This document shows positions 1 to 7,815 of a stretch of 56,838 nt of DNA, one piece after another; the stretch's first letter is position 1; each line of letters begins with the position of its first letter. Where the stretch lies: positions 1 through 56,838 of the forward strand of contig JANYDU010000006.1 of the NCBI GenBank assembly GCA_025359805.1, given 5' to 3'. The notes under the pieces were generated by a model. That model made no database searches and was not told where the DNA came from. It saw nothing but the letters and a program-made list of their open reading frames with translations. Source of the DNA: Bacteroidota bacterium (GTDB lineage Bacteria > Bacteroidota > Bacteroidia > UKL13-3). Position numbers and translations under genes: made by a program.

Positions 1-90
1 CAGGGTGTTGAAGCCATCGCCGAACACAAACATGACCAGGCCAAAAATTCCGACAACTTCAACCAGCGACATGGAAACGATAATGGTCAC
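1..90 (-). CDS. Foreign-looking partial ORF, proteolipid (ATP synthase c/K)-like helix
   Basis: The minus strand reads open for 30 codons off the left edge of the window. It gives a hydrophobic segment around MSLVEVVGIFGLVMFVF, with a single buried Glu as in the second helix of F/V-type ATP synthase proteolipid subunits. GC is 46 of 92 bases, against about 27% in the next 100 bases. An in-frame stop (TAA) lies just upstream, three codons before the GTG at 90-88. A real c/K subunit would have another helix before this point, so the gene is cut at about 90. The family guess is weak; the composition break is directly visible. Confidence 0.3.
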   Translation of the reverse strand, partial: MTIIVSMSLVEVVGIFGLVMFVFGDGFNTL

Positions 91-266
91 CAAATGTTAA
101 TATTTTTTGTTAAAACCTCAGAACGTTTTTATACCTACCTCTAAAATATATTCAAACACGTTCTTTATTGATCACCTTTACATGTGTGACTACTTTTTAT
201 TTTTACGTACTATTTTCAATTCATAAATAAAATTATATTCGCATCGATTTTATACGATACCCAGTT

Positions 267-494
267 ATGAAAAAGATTTTCGCTATTGCATTTGTTACTG
301 TTACTTTATCTTCTTGTCACTATGGTGTGGGCGAGGCTCAAAAAACGCTTGATGCTAATGAGCAATACAAAAACGAAAAAGTAGAATACTCAACTAATCG
401 TGGAAATGATGGTGTGAAAGCCGAAGAAGTTATTGTTTCAGATTCAACTATTGTAGTTGCCGCTGATACTGTTGTTGCTGCACATACAAAATAA
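267..494 (+). CDS. Small putative lipoprotein, function unknown
   Basis: A 75-residue protein that starts with a Lys-Lys n-region and a hydrophobic stretch ending in LSSC at residues 14-17, a good lipobox. Lipidation at C17 would leave a mature protein of about 59 residues rich in Glu, Asp, Val and Ala. No domain is recognised. It lies 6 bp upstream of the methionine sulfoxide reductase gene, so the two are probably co-transcribed. A TATATTCG sequence at 235-242 is one base off the Bacteroidota -7 box, but no -33 element is evident. Confidence 0.6.
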   Translation: MKKIFAIAFVTVTLSSCHYGVGEAQKTLDANEQYKNEKVEYSTNRGNDGVKAEEVIVSDSTIVVAADTVVAAHTK

Positions 495-500
495 TTACGC

Positions 501-980
501 ATGCACCAAATAGATGTAAATACTACTCTAAACAAACAAGAGCAGTATTTGTCTTTATTGCCACAAATTGAGGCACTATGTAATGGAGAGCCTGATCTTA
601 TTGCCAATCTTTCTAATATTATTGCAGCGCTCCAACAATCATTCAATTGGTGGTGGACGGGTTTTTATTTTGTTAAAAATAATGAGTTAGTTTTAGGTCC
701 GTTTCAAGGTCCGGTTGCATGCACACGTATTGCTTTGGGTAAAGGAGTATGCGGAACATCATGGCAAACAAAAACTACTATAATTGTTGATGATGTGGAA
801 AAATTTCCAGAGCATATTGCTTGCAGTGCAGTTTCCAAATCAGAAATAGTAATTCCCATTTTTAAAAACAAACAAGTAGTTGCTGTACTTGATGTGGATA
901 GTGAACAGCTTTCACATTTTGATAAAACCGATCAACAATACCTCGAGCAATTATCCCAATTCCTCACAACACTTTTCTAA
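501..980 (+). CDS. msrC: GAF-domain free methionine-(R)-sulfoxide reductase
   Basis: A single GAF domain of 159 residues, the usual length for the fRMsr/YebR family, which reduces free methionine-R-sulfoxide in the cytoplasm. The family signature LGPFQGPVACTRIALGKGVC is present, followed by HIACSAVSKSEIV. The three redox cysteines of the family correspond to C74, C84 and C108, with C108 the expected catalytic residue. Trp-rich NWWWTGFYF at 49-57 is also typical. It is probably co-transcribed with the small lipoprotein gene upstream. The MFS gene begins 33 bp downstream. Confidence 0.9.
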   Translation: MHQIDVNTTLNKQEQYLSLLPQIEALCNGEPDLIANLSNIIAALQQSFNWWWTGFYFVKNNELVLGPFQGPVACTRIALGKGVCGTSWQTKTTIIVDDVEKFPEHIACSAVSKSEIVIPIFKNKQVVAVLDVDSEQLSHFDKTDQQYLEQLSQFLTTLF

Positions 981-1013
981 ATCATTCATAAATTTTTATA
1001 CCTTGTGGCTTGA

Positions 1014-2270
1014 ATGATGAAGCAACAAAAGAATATTTATTTTTTAGTATTGGTAGCCTCGCTTGGTTACTTCGTAGATATTTACGACCTCGTATTATTT
1101 AATGTCGTAAAAAAAGAAAGTCTCGAATCGTTGGGATTATCAGGTGGCTTATTGCAGGAATATGATGTTTCTCTTTTTAATTGGCAGATGACAGGGATGC
1201 TTATAGGCGGATTAATTTGGGGAATTATGGGCGATAAAATTGGTCGTATTCAAGTATTATTTGGGTCTATTTTACTGTATTCATTAGCTAATATTTTTAA
1301 TGCTTTTGTAAGTGATACTTCCACTTATGCCATGTGCAGAATTTTTGCAGGAATTGGTTTGGCTGGTGAGCTTGGTGCAGGAATTACTCTTGTGGTGGAG
1401 AGCATGAACAAAGAAAATAGAGGTTGGGGTACTATGGTAATTGTAACTGTGGGGGCTTTGGGTGGAGTAGCTGCACGCCTAGTTGGTGGTTCGGGTGGTG
1501 CTATTGCATCTGCATTTGGATTAACTTTTGAAGCATGGCAAATGGCTTATATTGTTGGAGGAATTTTGGGAATTGCATTGCTTGCGCTGCGTGTTGGTGC
1601 ATTTGAAAGTGGACTATTTAAAGTGATGAAAGAAAGCAAAGTAGCAAAAGGAAATTTCTTTCAATTATTTGCCAATAAAGAGCGAGCCAAAAAATATATT
1701 GCATCGGTTGCAATTGGTTTGCCTATTTGGTTTGTTGTAGGTGTGCTCATCAATCAAAGTCATGTAATAGCAACATTTGTAGGAGTTGATGGAGAGGTAA
1801 AAGTTGGCGATAGTGTGATGTGGAGTTATATTGGTTTATCTATTGGAGATTTGTTTAGTGGTGCATTAAGTCAACTATTAAAGAGTAGAAAAAAAGTAAT
1901 TTTGGTCTATCTTTTTATATTGATGTGCTCGGTATTGTTGTATTTATTTAATCATCATGTTAGTTTGCAATGGTTTCATTTTATGTGTTGCTTACTGGGT
2001 GCATCAACAGGTTTTTGGGCATTGTTTGTAACAGTTGCATCAGAACAATTTGGTACCAACTTACGTAGCACAGTTACCAATACAGCTCCCAACTTTGTAA
2101 GAGGGGCAACGGTTCCTATTACCAAATCATTTCATGGATTAATTCCAATAATAGGAGTAGGCTTTGCTGCCTTAACGGTTGGAAGTATTTGTATAGCTCT
2201 TTCTCTAATTGCCACTTTATATATTAAAGATACCTTCTCAAAAGATTTGGATTACTATGATTTGGATTAA
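1014..2270 (+). CDS. MFS transporter
   Basis: A 418-residue membrane protein with about 12 hydrophobic segments. The loop after the second helix reads GDKIGRIQVLFGS, a classic MFS motif A variant, and the N-terminus (YFVDIYDLVLFN) resembles the sugar/metabolite:H+ symporter branch. The substrate cannot be read from sequence. Two adjacent ATGs (1014 and 1017) are possible starts. It converges on the PAP2 phosphatase gene. A 10-bp palindrome AAACTAGTTT occurs at both ends of the intergenic gap (2272-2281 and 2322-2331) and might contribute to transcription ending. Confidence 0.85.
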   Translation: MMKQQKNIYFLVLVASLGYFVDIYDLVLFNVVKKESLESLGLSGGLLQEYDVSLFNWQMTGMLIGGLIWGIMGDKIGRIQVLFGSILLYSLANIFNAFVSDTSTYAMCRIFAGIGLAGELGAGITLVVESMNKENRGWGTMVIVTVGALGGVAARLVGGSGGAIASAFGLTFEAWQMAYIVGGILGIALLALRVGAFESGLFKVMKESKVAKGNFFQLFANKERAKKYIASVAIGLPIWFVVGVLINQSHVIATFVGVDGEVKVGDSVMWSYIGLSIGDLFSGALSQLLKSRKKVILVYLFILMCSVLLYLFNHHVSLQWFHFMCCLLGASTGFWALFVTVASEQFGTNLRSTVTNTAPNFVRGATVPITKSFHGLIPIIGVGFAALTVGSICIALSLIATLYIKDTFSKDLDYYDLD

Positions 2271-2324
2271 TAAACTAGTTTAATTCTGCGATACTACATT
2301 TGGGTAATACTAAATATATTGAAA

Positions 2325-2960
2325 CTAGTTTTTATTCATTCTTTTTCTGTAATCAAATAGGCTAAAAATAATGGTGGCAAAACTCACACCTATAAATGAA
2401 CCAGCAAGCACATCTTCAAAAAAATGTTGCAATAAATATATTCTTGATATGCCGGTTAATGAAGCAACAAGTAAAAATAAAATACCTCTTTTTTTATTGC
2501 TGTTGATTAATGATAAATAACAAAAAATGGCGAAAGCTGTTGTGCTGTGCCCCGATGGAAAACTATTGAGTTCATTTATATAAACGCCTTCCACATAATG
2601 AAGTTGAACAAAATCTTTCATAAGTATGCTTGGGCGAAAATGATTGGCATAAAATTTATGTTTCATTAACTGAGTAAATAAGGAAGGAATTCCCCAAGTT
2701 AATAAAGCACGCCAGCCTTCTTTTCTTAAAAAAATAAAAATGAGTAATACTACCGCGCTTGCAAAAACACCATCACCCAAATCGGTAATATATCTAAAAG
2801 CAAAATCTAAAAAAGTGTTATGAATGCTATTTACGGCAAGTGTTATATCAATTTGAGTGGAGCTAAATTGAACAATGACTCCAATAATAAATAAAATAAA
2901 ATAGGGCCAATAAAACCAACGATTATCACGGATGACTTGAAGAAGCGTTTTTAAATACAC
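2325..2960 (-). CDS. PAP2-family membrane phosphatase
   Basis: A 211-residue integral membrane protein with the three phosphatidic-acid-phosphatase signature blocks in order: K-x-F-x-N-H-F-R-P around residue 105, the PSGHS block near 136-140, and SR plus H..(E)D in GISRIYLLQHFFEDVLAG. These form the phosphate pocket and the catalytic His of PAP2 enzymes, which dephosphorylate lipid phosphates such as phosphatidate, PG-phosphate or undecaprenyl pyrophosphate. Which substrate applies here is not clear. The start codon in this frame is GTG at 2960. Confidence 0.85.
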   Translation of the reverse strand: MYLKTLLQVIRDNRWFYWPYFILFIIGVIVQFSSTQIDITLAVNSIHNTFLDFAFRYITDLGDGVFASAVVLLIFIFLRKEGWRALLTWGIPSLFTQLMKHKFYANHFRPSILMKDFVQLHYVEGVYINELNSFPSGHSTTAFAIFCYLSLINSNKKRGILFLLVASLTGISRIYLLQHFFEDVLAGSFIGVSFATIIFSLFDYRKRMNKN

Positions 2961-3131
2961 GTGGCAAATTTCATTAATTTAAATATATTTTCAGCACTAA
3001 AAATATTGTCCTAAATTTCATTGATAAAAAGTCGGTGTGAGCAACATTGGGCAGGTTTGTAAAGAGCATATCGAGAATATTCTTCCATATAAATTGCGAG
3101 GAGAACTCGTTCGAAGTGACTGATATAACAG

Positions 3132-3995
3132 CTAATCATTTTTATGATTTCTTAAATGGAATTTCGCTAAATTTTCAAGTGGCGATTGAATCACTTGTCC
3201 AACTTTCATTTCATAACTCACAGCTACTTCTTCTAAAATATCTTTAAACACAAAACCAACAGATCCAACACAATTGAAAGAATATTTTTTGTACTCGGGA
3301 TATTTACTTACTAAGTTTTTAAAGAAATCTCTGAACGAGTCTCGCACTTTATTTTTAATATATGGATGATCCACGTATTCATCGGCAAATTTGCAAAAGC
3401 TGGCTAAATATCTATTGGGAAATTGTGTGGTATAAAGTGTTTGAAAGATCTGTTCATTGTTCTCAATATGAAAACGTTCTTTAAACCTATTATGTAATTC
3501 AGGGTCTAATCTCTTGCGCATAAAATCGCGAACAATTTTTTTTCCAATATAACTTCCACTTCCTTCATCGCCCAATAAATATCCAAGTGAATCAATGTTT
3601 ATTACACAATCATTTCCATCATAAATACAGGTATTAGCACCGGTTCCTAAAATAGCAGCAAAGCCTTCCTTATTTCCAAGCAATGCACGAGCCGAACCTA
3701 ACAAATCATGACCTACTAAAATTTTATTTGCCTTAGGAAAAGTTCTGGTTAAAGCTGTCCTCAAAATATCTTTTTTAGCTTCTGTAGATGCCCCCGCTCC
3801 ATAAAAATGAACTTCAGTAACACTATCAGCATCAAATTTTTTTATCAAGTTTTCTGATAAAGAATAATAGATGGCTTCCGTATCTATAAAATATGGATTG
3901 TATCCAATGGTGTGAAAAATTTCTTGAATACTTTTTTGAGGATGTATAAGTGCCCAATCTGTTTTTGTTGATCCGCTATCTGCTATTAATAACAT
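3132..3995 (-). CDS. BadF/BadG-type N-acetylglucosamine (amino-sugar) kinase
   Basis: A 287-residue ASKHA-fold kinase. The N-terminal phosphate loop is LIADSGSTKTDWALI, the second phosphate region is AAILGTGANTCIYDG, and the hinge block LLGDEGSGSYIGKKIV is characteristic of GlcNAc kinases of the BadF/BadG family. In Bacteroidota such enzymes phosphorylate GlcNAc or MurNAc recovered from peptidoglycan. A NamZ-type exo-muramidase is encoded at 36615-37811, so cell-wall recycling is a reasonable role, but the sugar specificity is inference. It starts with ATG and is monocistronic or leads into the PAP2 gene 171 bp away. Confidence 0.85.
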   Translation of the reverse strand: MLLIADSGSTKTDWALIHPQKSIQEIFHTIGYNPYFIDTEAIYYSLSENLIKKFDADSVTEVHFYGAGASTEAKKDILRTALTRTFPKANKILVGHDLLGSARALLGNKEGFAAILGTGANTCIYDGNDCVINIDSLGYLLGDEGSGSYIGKKIVRDFMRKRLDPELHNRFKERFHIENNEQIFQTLYTTQFPNRYLASFCKFADEYVDHPYIKNKVRDSFRDFFKNLVSKYPEYKKYSFNCVGSVGFVFKDILEEVAVSYEMKVGQVIQSPLENLAKFHLRNHKND

Positions 3996-4161
3996 AGTGC
4001 AATATTGTATTTTGATTGAATAATTTTAAGTTGTTTTATACTCATTTCTTCTTTATAAATATTTTATGTGTATTAAATGATGGGCAGTTATTTCCCATCA
4101 GTATTAAAATTTACCGCTTATCTTTTAAATGGCTTCGATATGTAAAAATGGAAACATTTTA

Positions 4162-4201
4162 GTACTTTGTATTGCATAGTACAAAATAATACATAGATTT
4201 G
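4162..4201 (+). promoter_or_regulatory. Promoter with overlapping palindromic operator (PadR operon)
   Basis: TTG at 4172-4174, a 19-base spacer and TAGATTTG at 4194-4201 match the Bacteroidota -33/-7 promoter (TTG-N19-TAnnTTTG). Two nested inverted repeats overlap its upstream half: GTACT (4162-4166) with AGTAC (4178-4182), and TTTGTA (4166-4171) with TACAAA (4180-4185). Their position over the -33 element suits repression. The PadR protein encoded downstream is the obvious candidate to bind here (inference). Confidence 0.65.
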
Positions 4202-4234
4202 TGCGGTGTTTAATACCAATTAAAATCTATCAGT

Positions 4235-4363
4235 ATGAAAATATTATTAGTAATGATGCTATTGTTCGGGGGATGCAGTATGATGTTTCCTTCAAAATAT
4301 AAACGCGAAAAATCAGCTATTCAAGAAAAAGCAGTTGTTAAAATGGCACTAAAAAAAGTATAA
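4235..4363 (+). CDS. Small lipoprotein (42 aa) leading the PadR-PspC operon
   Basis: ATG at 4235 opens a 42-codon frame ending one base before the padR ATG (TAA at 4361-4363, next ATG at 4365). The protein begins MKILLVMMLLFGGC, a short lipoprotein signal with lipobox LFGGC and lipidation expected at C14. A basic tail of about 28 residues follows. The good promoter at 4172-4201, the tight spacing to padR and the clean signal make it a probable real gene despite its size. Function unknown; an envelope partner for the PspC protein two genes down is possible. Confidence 0.6.
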   Translation: MKILLVMMLLFGGCSMMFPSKYKREKSAIQEKAVVKMALKKV

Positions 4364-4364
4364 A

Positions 4365-4703
4365 ATGAATATTGAAAATTCAAAAGCCCAAATGAAAAAA
4401 GGAATACTGGAGTATTGTATTCTTTCCATTATTTCAAGAGGCGAAGTATATGCATCGGATATTATTGATGAGTTAAAAAACTCAAAGATGATTGTTGTAG
4501 AAGGAACTTTATATCCATTATTAACCCGATTAAAAAATGATGAACTACTCAGTTACCAGTGGATTGAATCAAAATCTGGCCCCCCTCGAAAATATTTTCA
4601 ACTTACCAAAGAAGGGAAAAAAATATTAAAAGAATTAGAAGAAACTTGGAATGAATTAGTACAAGCAGTAAAATATACCACCACCCAATCAAATAAAAAA
4701 TAA
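4365..4703 (+). CDS. PadR-family transcriptional regulator
   Basis: A 112-residue winged-helix protein of the short PadR class. The N-terminal segment KGILEYCILSIISRGEVYAS and the wing segment VEGTLYPLLTRLKNDELLSY (the YP..LxRL signature), then GPPRKYFQLTKEGKKIL, are diagnostic. Short PadR proteins dimerise through the C-terminal helix and usually repress their own operon, often together with a membrane protein gene. Here it sits 5 bp upstream of a PspC-domain gene, and a palindrome overlies the operon promoter at 4162-4185, which supports autoregulation. Confidence 0.9.
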   Translation: MNIENSKAQMKKGILEYCILSIISRGEVYASDIIDELKNSKMIVVEGTLYPLLTRLKNDELLSYQWIESKSGPPRKYFQLTKEGKKILKELEETWNELVQAVKYTTTQSNKK

Positions 4704-4708
4704 CCGCT

Positions 4709-6679
4709 ATGAATAAAGTATTTAACATTAACCTTGGAGGCTTAGTATTTACTATTGATGATGTAGCTTTTGATAAGCTTAATAAATACATCAATAAACT
4801 TAAAGCACACTTTGGAAACACCGAAGGAGCATCAGAAATTATTGCCGATATTGAGGCTCGAATGGCTGAACTCATTCAACAAAAATTATTGAGTTTAACT
4901 GATATTGTAGGTGAGCAAATAATTGATGAAGTAATTATTGTAATGGGTGATGTAAATCAAATGGATGATGAATCCAAAAGTGAAAATTCAAACCAAACTC
5001 ATCAACAAACTGCACATGAATTTGTGGGAGATAAAAAGTTGCGAAGAAATCTGAATGATAAAGTTTTTGGTGGTGTTTGCTCTGGTATTGCGGATTATTT
5101 ATCGGTTGATTCAACACTCGTTCGTATCTTATTTTTAATTGCATTTTTTATTTTTGGTTCAGGATTTTTGATTTATATAATTTTATGGATAGTGATGAAA
5201 CCTGCATCATCAGAGGAACTTTCAAGTATTACTCCTCGTAATAAGAAAAAATTATTTAGAGATACTGATGATAAAGTGATTAGTGGAGTATGCGCTGGTA
5301 TAGCCAATTATATTGGACTTGATGCAGTGTGGGTTCGCATATTTTTTGCTATTGGATTTTTTGTTTTCGGAGTTGGTTTTTGGATATATATAGCTTTGTG
5401 GATTGCTGTTCCAAAAGCAATTACCGCTGCTCAAAAATTGCAAATGAAAGGAGACCCAATTGATATTTCAACTATTGAACGTGAAGTAAAAAACACCTTT
5501 AATAATGCAAAGCAAAATACACCAAAAGTAGCTAATGAAATGCAAGGAATGGCAAACCGTGCCGGAAATGCTTTAACTGAAATAGCGAGTCTGTTTGTTA
5601 AAGTAATCGGCAAACTGGTTGCCATCGTTTTGTTAGTTATTGGTATTTGTGGAATTATAGCATTGGCATTTGCTTACGTAAGTATTGGAGAATTAAAGGA
5701 ATTTATGATAATGGCAATTGATAATGGTGACATTATTAATGCATTTAGGATTGGATTTTTATTAGCAATTGGCATTCCTCTTTTAGCATTAATTATTACC
5801 TCTTTTAGATTGTTATTAAATTTAAAATTTAAAAAAGGTATTGTATATAGTGTATTAGGCATAACAAGTTTTATTGGAGTTGCCATCTTGGTTTATGCAT
5901 TTATCCAATATTTAAATAGTATTGATGATAAAGCTACATTTACTAAAAATATTTCTATTGAGAATTACGACACTCTTTATTTGCAAACGGCTATCAATAA
6001 TTTTGAAGGAAAGAAAATTAGATTTAGTCCTGGACTAAACCAATTAAATCTATGTATAAATGATGAGGGTTTGATGCAAGGTACAGCAGAACTCAATATC
6101 AAAAAATCATTTTCAGATAGCTCCTACATCGAACTTAAAAAATCGTCAAAGGGAATTGATAAAAGTGAAGCTTTACAATTGGCGGAAGCCATTCAATATG
6201 ATATAAAAACAAACGGCTCACACATTATTTTTGATGAAGGAATACAAACTCCTAAAGGTAGTAAGTGGAAATTCCCAACTGTTAAAATGAATTTGCGCAT
6301 ACCTGTTGGAACTATATTAATAGCCGATGAAGAGGTGTTAAGAATGTTAAACAGAAATATGGATTGGGATGAAAGGTATACAGGGAAAACTCTTTTGATG
6401 ACGGACAAAGGACTTAAATGTTTAGATCCAGAGAGTGATACCAATAATAAAGACAATAATTTTGAGCTCAGTATTGAAGATATTGATAACGAAGATTCAG
6501 ATGATAATGTTGATATCAACATGACCATTCATTCTGATAATGATTCAACAAGTGGAATTCATATTATTAAAAAGAAGAAAAATATTATTATTAAAAACGG
6601 CAAAAAAACTCAGGTGGAAGAAAATCAAATCGGACCCCTTCATATCAAAATAGAAAAGTCTGATGACGAAAAAAAATGA
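4709..6679 (+). CDS. Double PspC-domain membrane protein
   Basis: A 656-residue protein. Residues 1-85 form a conserved cytoplasmic head with no domain I can name. Two PspC domains follow in tandem: about 112-165 (KVFGGVCSGIADYLSVD...) and 182-236 (KVISGVCAGIANYIGLD...). Three further hydrophobic segments lie around 290-410. The C-terminal ~250 residues are a soluble region with an acidic stretch (EDIDNEDSDDNVDINMTIHS) and a basic KKKKNIIIKNGKK block. PspC proteins act in envelope-stress sensing. Pairing with padR is a known Bacteroidota arrangement; the tandem PspC presumably arose by duplication. Confidence 0.85.
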   Translation: MNKVFNINLGGLVFTIDDVAFDKLNKYINKLKAHFGNTEGASEIIADIEARMAELIQQKLLSLTDIVGEQIIDEVIIVMGDVNQMDDESKSENSNQTHQQTAHEFVGDKKLRRNLNDKVFGGVCSGIADYLSVDSTLVRILFLIAFFIFGSGFLIYIILWIVMKPASSEELSSITPRNKKKLFRDTDDKVISGVCAGIANYIGLDAVWVRIFFAIGFFVFGVGFWIYIALWIAVPKAITAAQKLQMKGDPIDISTIEREVKNTFNNAKQNTPKVANEMQGMANRAGNALTEIASLFVKVIGKLVAIVLLVIGICGIIALAFAYVSIGELKEFMIMAIDNGDIINAFRIGFLLAIGIPLLALIITSFRLLLNLKFKKGIVYSVLGITSFIGVAILVYAFIQYLNSIDDKATFTKNISIENYDTLYLQTAINNFEGKKIRFSPGLNQLNLCINDEGLMQGTAELNIKKSFSDSSYIELKKSSKGIDKSEALQLAEAIQYDIKTNGSHIIFDEGIQTPKGSKWKFPTVKMNLRIPVGTILIADEEVLRMLNRNMDWDERYTGKTLLMTDKGLKCLDPESDTNNKDNNFELSIEDIDNEDSDDNVDINMTIHSDNDSTSGIHIIKKKKNIIIKNGKKTQVEENQIGPLHIKIEKSDDEKK

Positions 6680-6717
6680 AGAGAGTTTTGAGTGATTTTA
6701 AAAAAACGAAGAAAAAA

Positions 6718-6747
6718 TTTGATAAAAACATTAAAAACATATATTTG
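6718..6747 (+). promoter_or_regulatory. Bacteroidota-type promoter of the START-like gene
   Basis: TTTG at 6718-6721, an 18-base spacer and TATATTTG at 6740-6747 fit the phylum's -33/-7 consensus closely. The ATG of the START-like gene lies 40 bases downstream, which leaves a short leader. Confidence 0.6.
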
Positions 6748-6786
6748 CCATTATCACTTGGCTAAATAAGCCTAAGAAAAAAAGTA

Positions 6787-7173
6787 ATGGTAACTGCTAA
6801 AAAGAAAAAAATACGATTAGAGTTTGAAATCAAAGCCTCAACGGCTATGTTATATAACTGTATTAGCTCACCATCTGGTCTTGCTGGATGGTTCGCTGAT
6901 GATGTTGATATTTATAATAACCTGTACAAATTTAAATGGGATAAGGACGAACAGATTGCTGAAGTGCTAAAAAAAGTAGCAAATAAAGTAATTAAGTTTA
7001 AATGGAAAGACTCAAAACCAGATGAGTATTTTGAATTTGAAATTCTTCAGGATGAATTAACAGAAGAAGTAGCATTGGTAATTACAGATTTTGTTGATAC
7101 GGATGATGAAGAAAACGCCACTCAACTTTGGGAAAGCCAAGTACACGAATTAAAAACATCTTTAGGAGCTTAA
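6787..7173 (+). CDS. START-like (SRPBCC) domain protein
   Basis: A 128-residue single-domain protein matching the Bacteroidota START-like family of the SRPBCC superfamily. It has the opening RLEFEIKASTAMLYNCISSPSGLAGWFADDV, then beta strands with FKWKDSKPDEYFEFEI, and a C-terminal helix ending in VHELKTSLGA. These fold around a hydrophobic pocket, but the ligand is not known for this branch. It has its own promoter (6718-6747) and its stop codon lies inside the loop of a strong terminator (7164-7187), so it is a single-gene unit. Confidence 0.8.
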   Translation: MVTAKKKKIRLEFEIKASTAMLYNCISSPSGLAGWFADDVDIYNNLYKFKWDKDEQIAEVLKKVANKVIKFKWKDSKPDEYFEFEILQDELTEEVALVITDFVDTDDEENATQLWESQVHELKTSLGA

Positions 7174-7187
7174 TCAGCTCCTTTTTT
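7164..7187 (+). terminator. Rho-independent terminator after the START-like gene
   Basis: AGGAGCT (7164-7170) pairs perfectly with AGCTCCT (7176-7182) around a 5-base loop, and a run of T residues follows. The loop contains the TAA stop of the START-like gene. The oppositely oriented gene ends at 7186, in the T tract. Confidence 0.8.
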
Positions 7188-7788
7188 ATGCCAATTTTTT
7201 AGAAATGGTGGTATAAAATTCAATCGCTTTTTCATCTAACTCATCCCATTTTTTTAAAGAAACTTTTACACTCAATTTGATATAAGATTTTTTATTGAGT
7301 TGAGTTATCAGAGCAGTTTTTTTAAGTGAAGATATTTTAATAAAATCTTTGTGTTCTAAATCTTGCTGCCAAAGATCATCACCAATATATAGTTTTACTT
7401 TTTCAAATGTTTTGTGTTGAAGAATCTCCGCTAATTGTTTAGTGTTAAATGATGATGAATGTAAAAATATATTCAATGAAAAATATTTTCCCCACCAACA
7501 CATCGTTCTAAAAAGTAAAATAAATTCGGCATTTTTAATTTTGGGATAATCTAAAACAACATAAGGCAATTGCTGATAATTTTCACCTTTAGTAGTTTTA
7601 AACTGCGCTTGATGTAACTCCATCATCACCGTTTCATTAATTGATGAAATGCTTTGTTGCATCAATACACCGAGCGAATCAAAGTGTTGGCAAAGTTTTT
7701 GAATAACCTGTTGTTTGATTTTTGGATAGTCTTCACGGCTTAAAAAATCAAATTCAGTTTTTGTCAGTTTTATTACTGATTTTCGCAT
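7186..7788 (-). CDS. Conserved-looking hypothetical protein (200 aa)
   Basis: I do not recognise this 200-residue protein. It has no signal peptide and no membrane segment. The middle carries a Trp-Trp pair (MCWWGKYFSLNIFLH, about 115-129), and the C-terminal half is Lys-rich with alternating beta/helix character. The start ATG at 7788 lies 27 bp from the divergent TTG start of the LptF/G permease gene, so the two promoters must overlap. It ends against the terminator of the START-like gene. Confidence 0.55.
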   Translation of the reverse strand: MRKSVIKLTKTEFDFLSREDYPKIKQQVIQKLCQHFDSLGVLMQQSISSINETVMMELHQAQFKTTKGENYQQLPYVVLDYPKIKNAEFILLFRTMCWWGKYFSLNIFLHSSSFNTKQLAEILQHKTFEKVKLYIGDDLWQQDLEHKDFIKISSLKKTALITQLNKKSYIKLSVKVSLKKWDELDEKAIEFYTTISKKLA

Positions 7789-7815
7789 CGTTTATAAATT
7801 TACACAAATATCAAC

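Noticed and set aside
3037..3123. Short 28-codon frame from GTG with protein-like sequence between the kinase and PAP2 genes
   Set aside because: It has no recognisable family, no clear ribosome-binding site or promoter, and is too short to support on its own.
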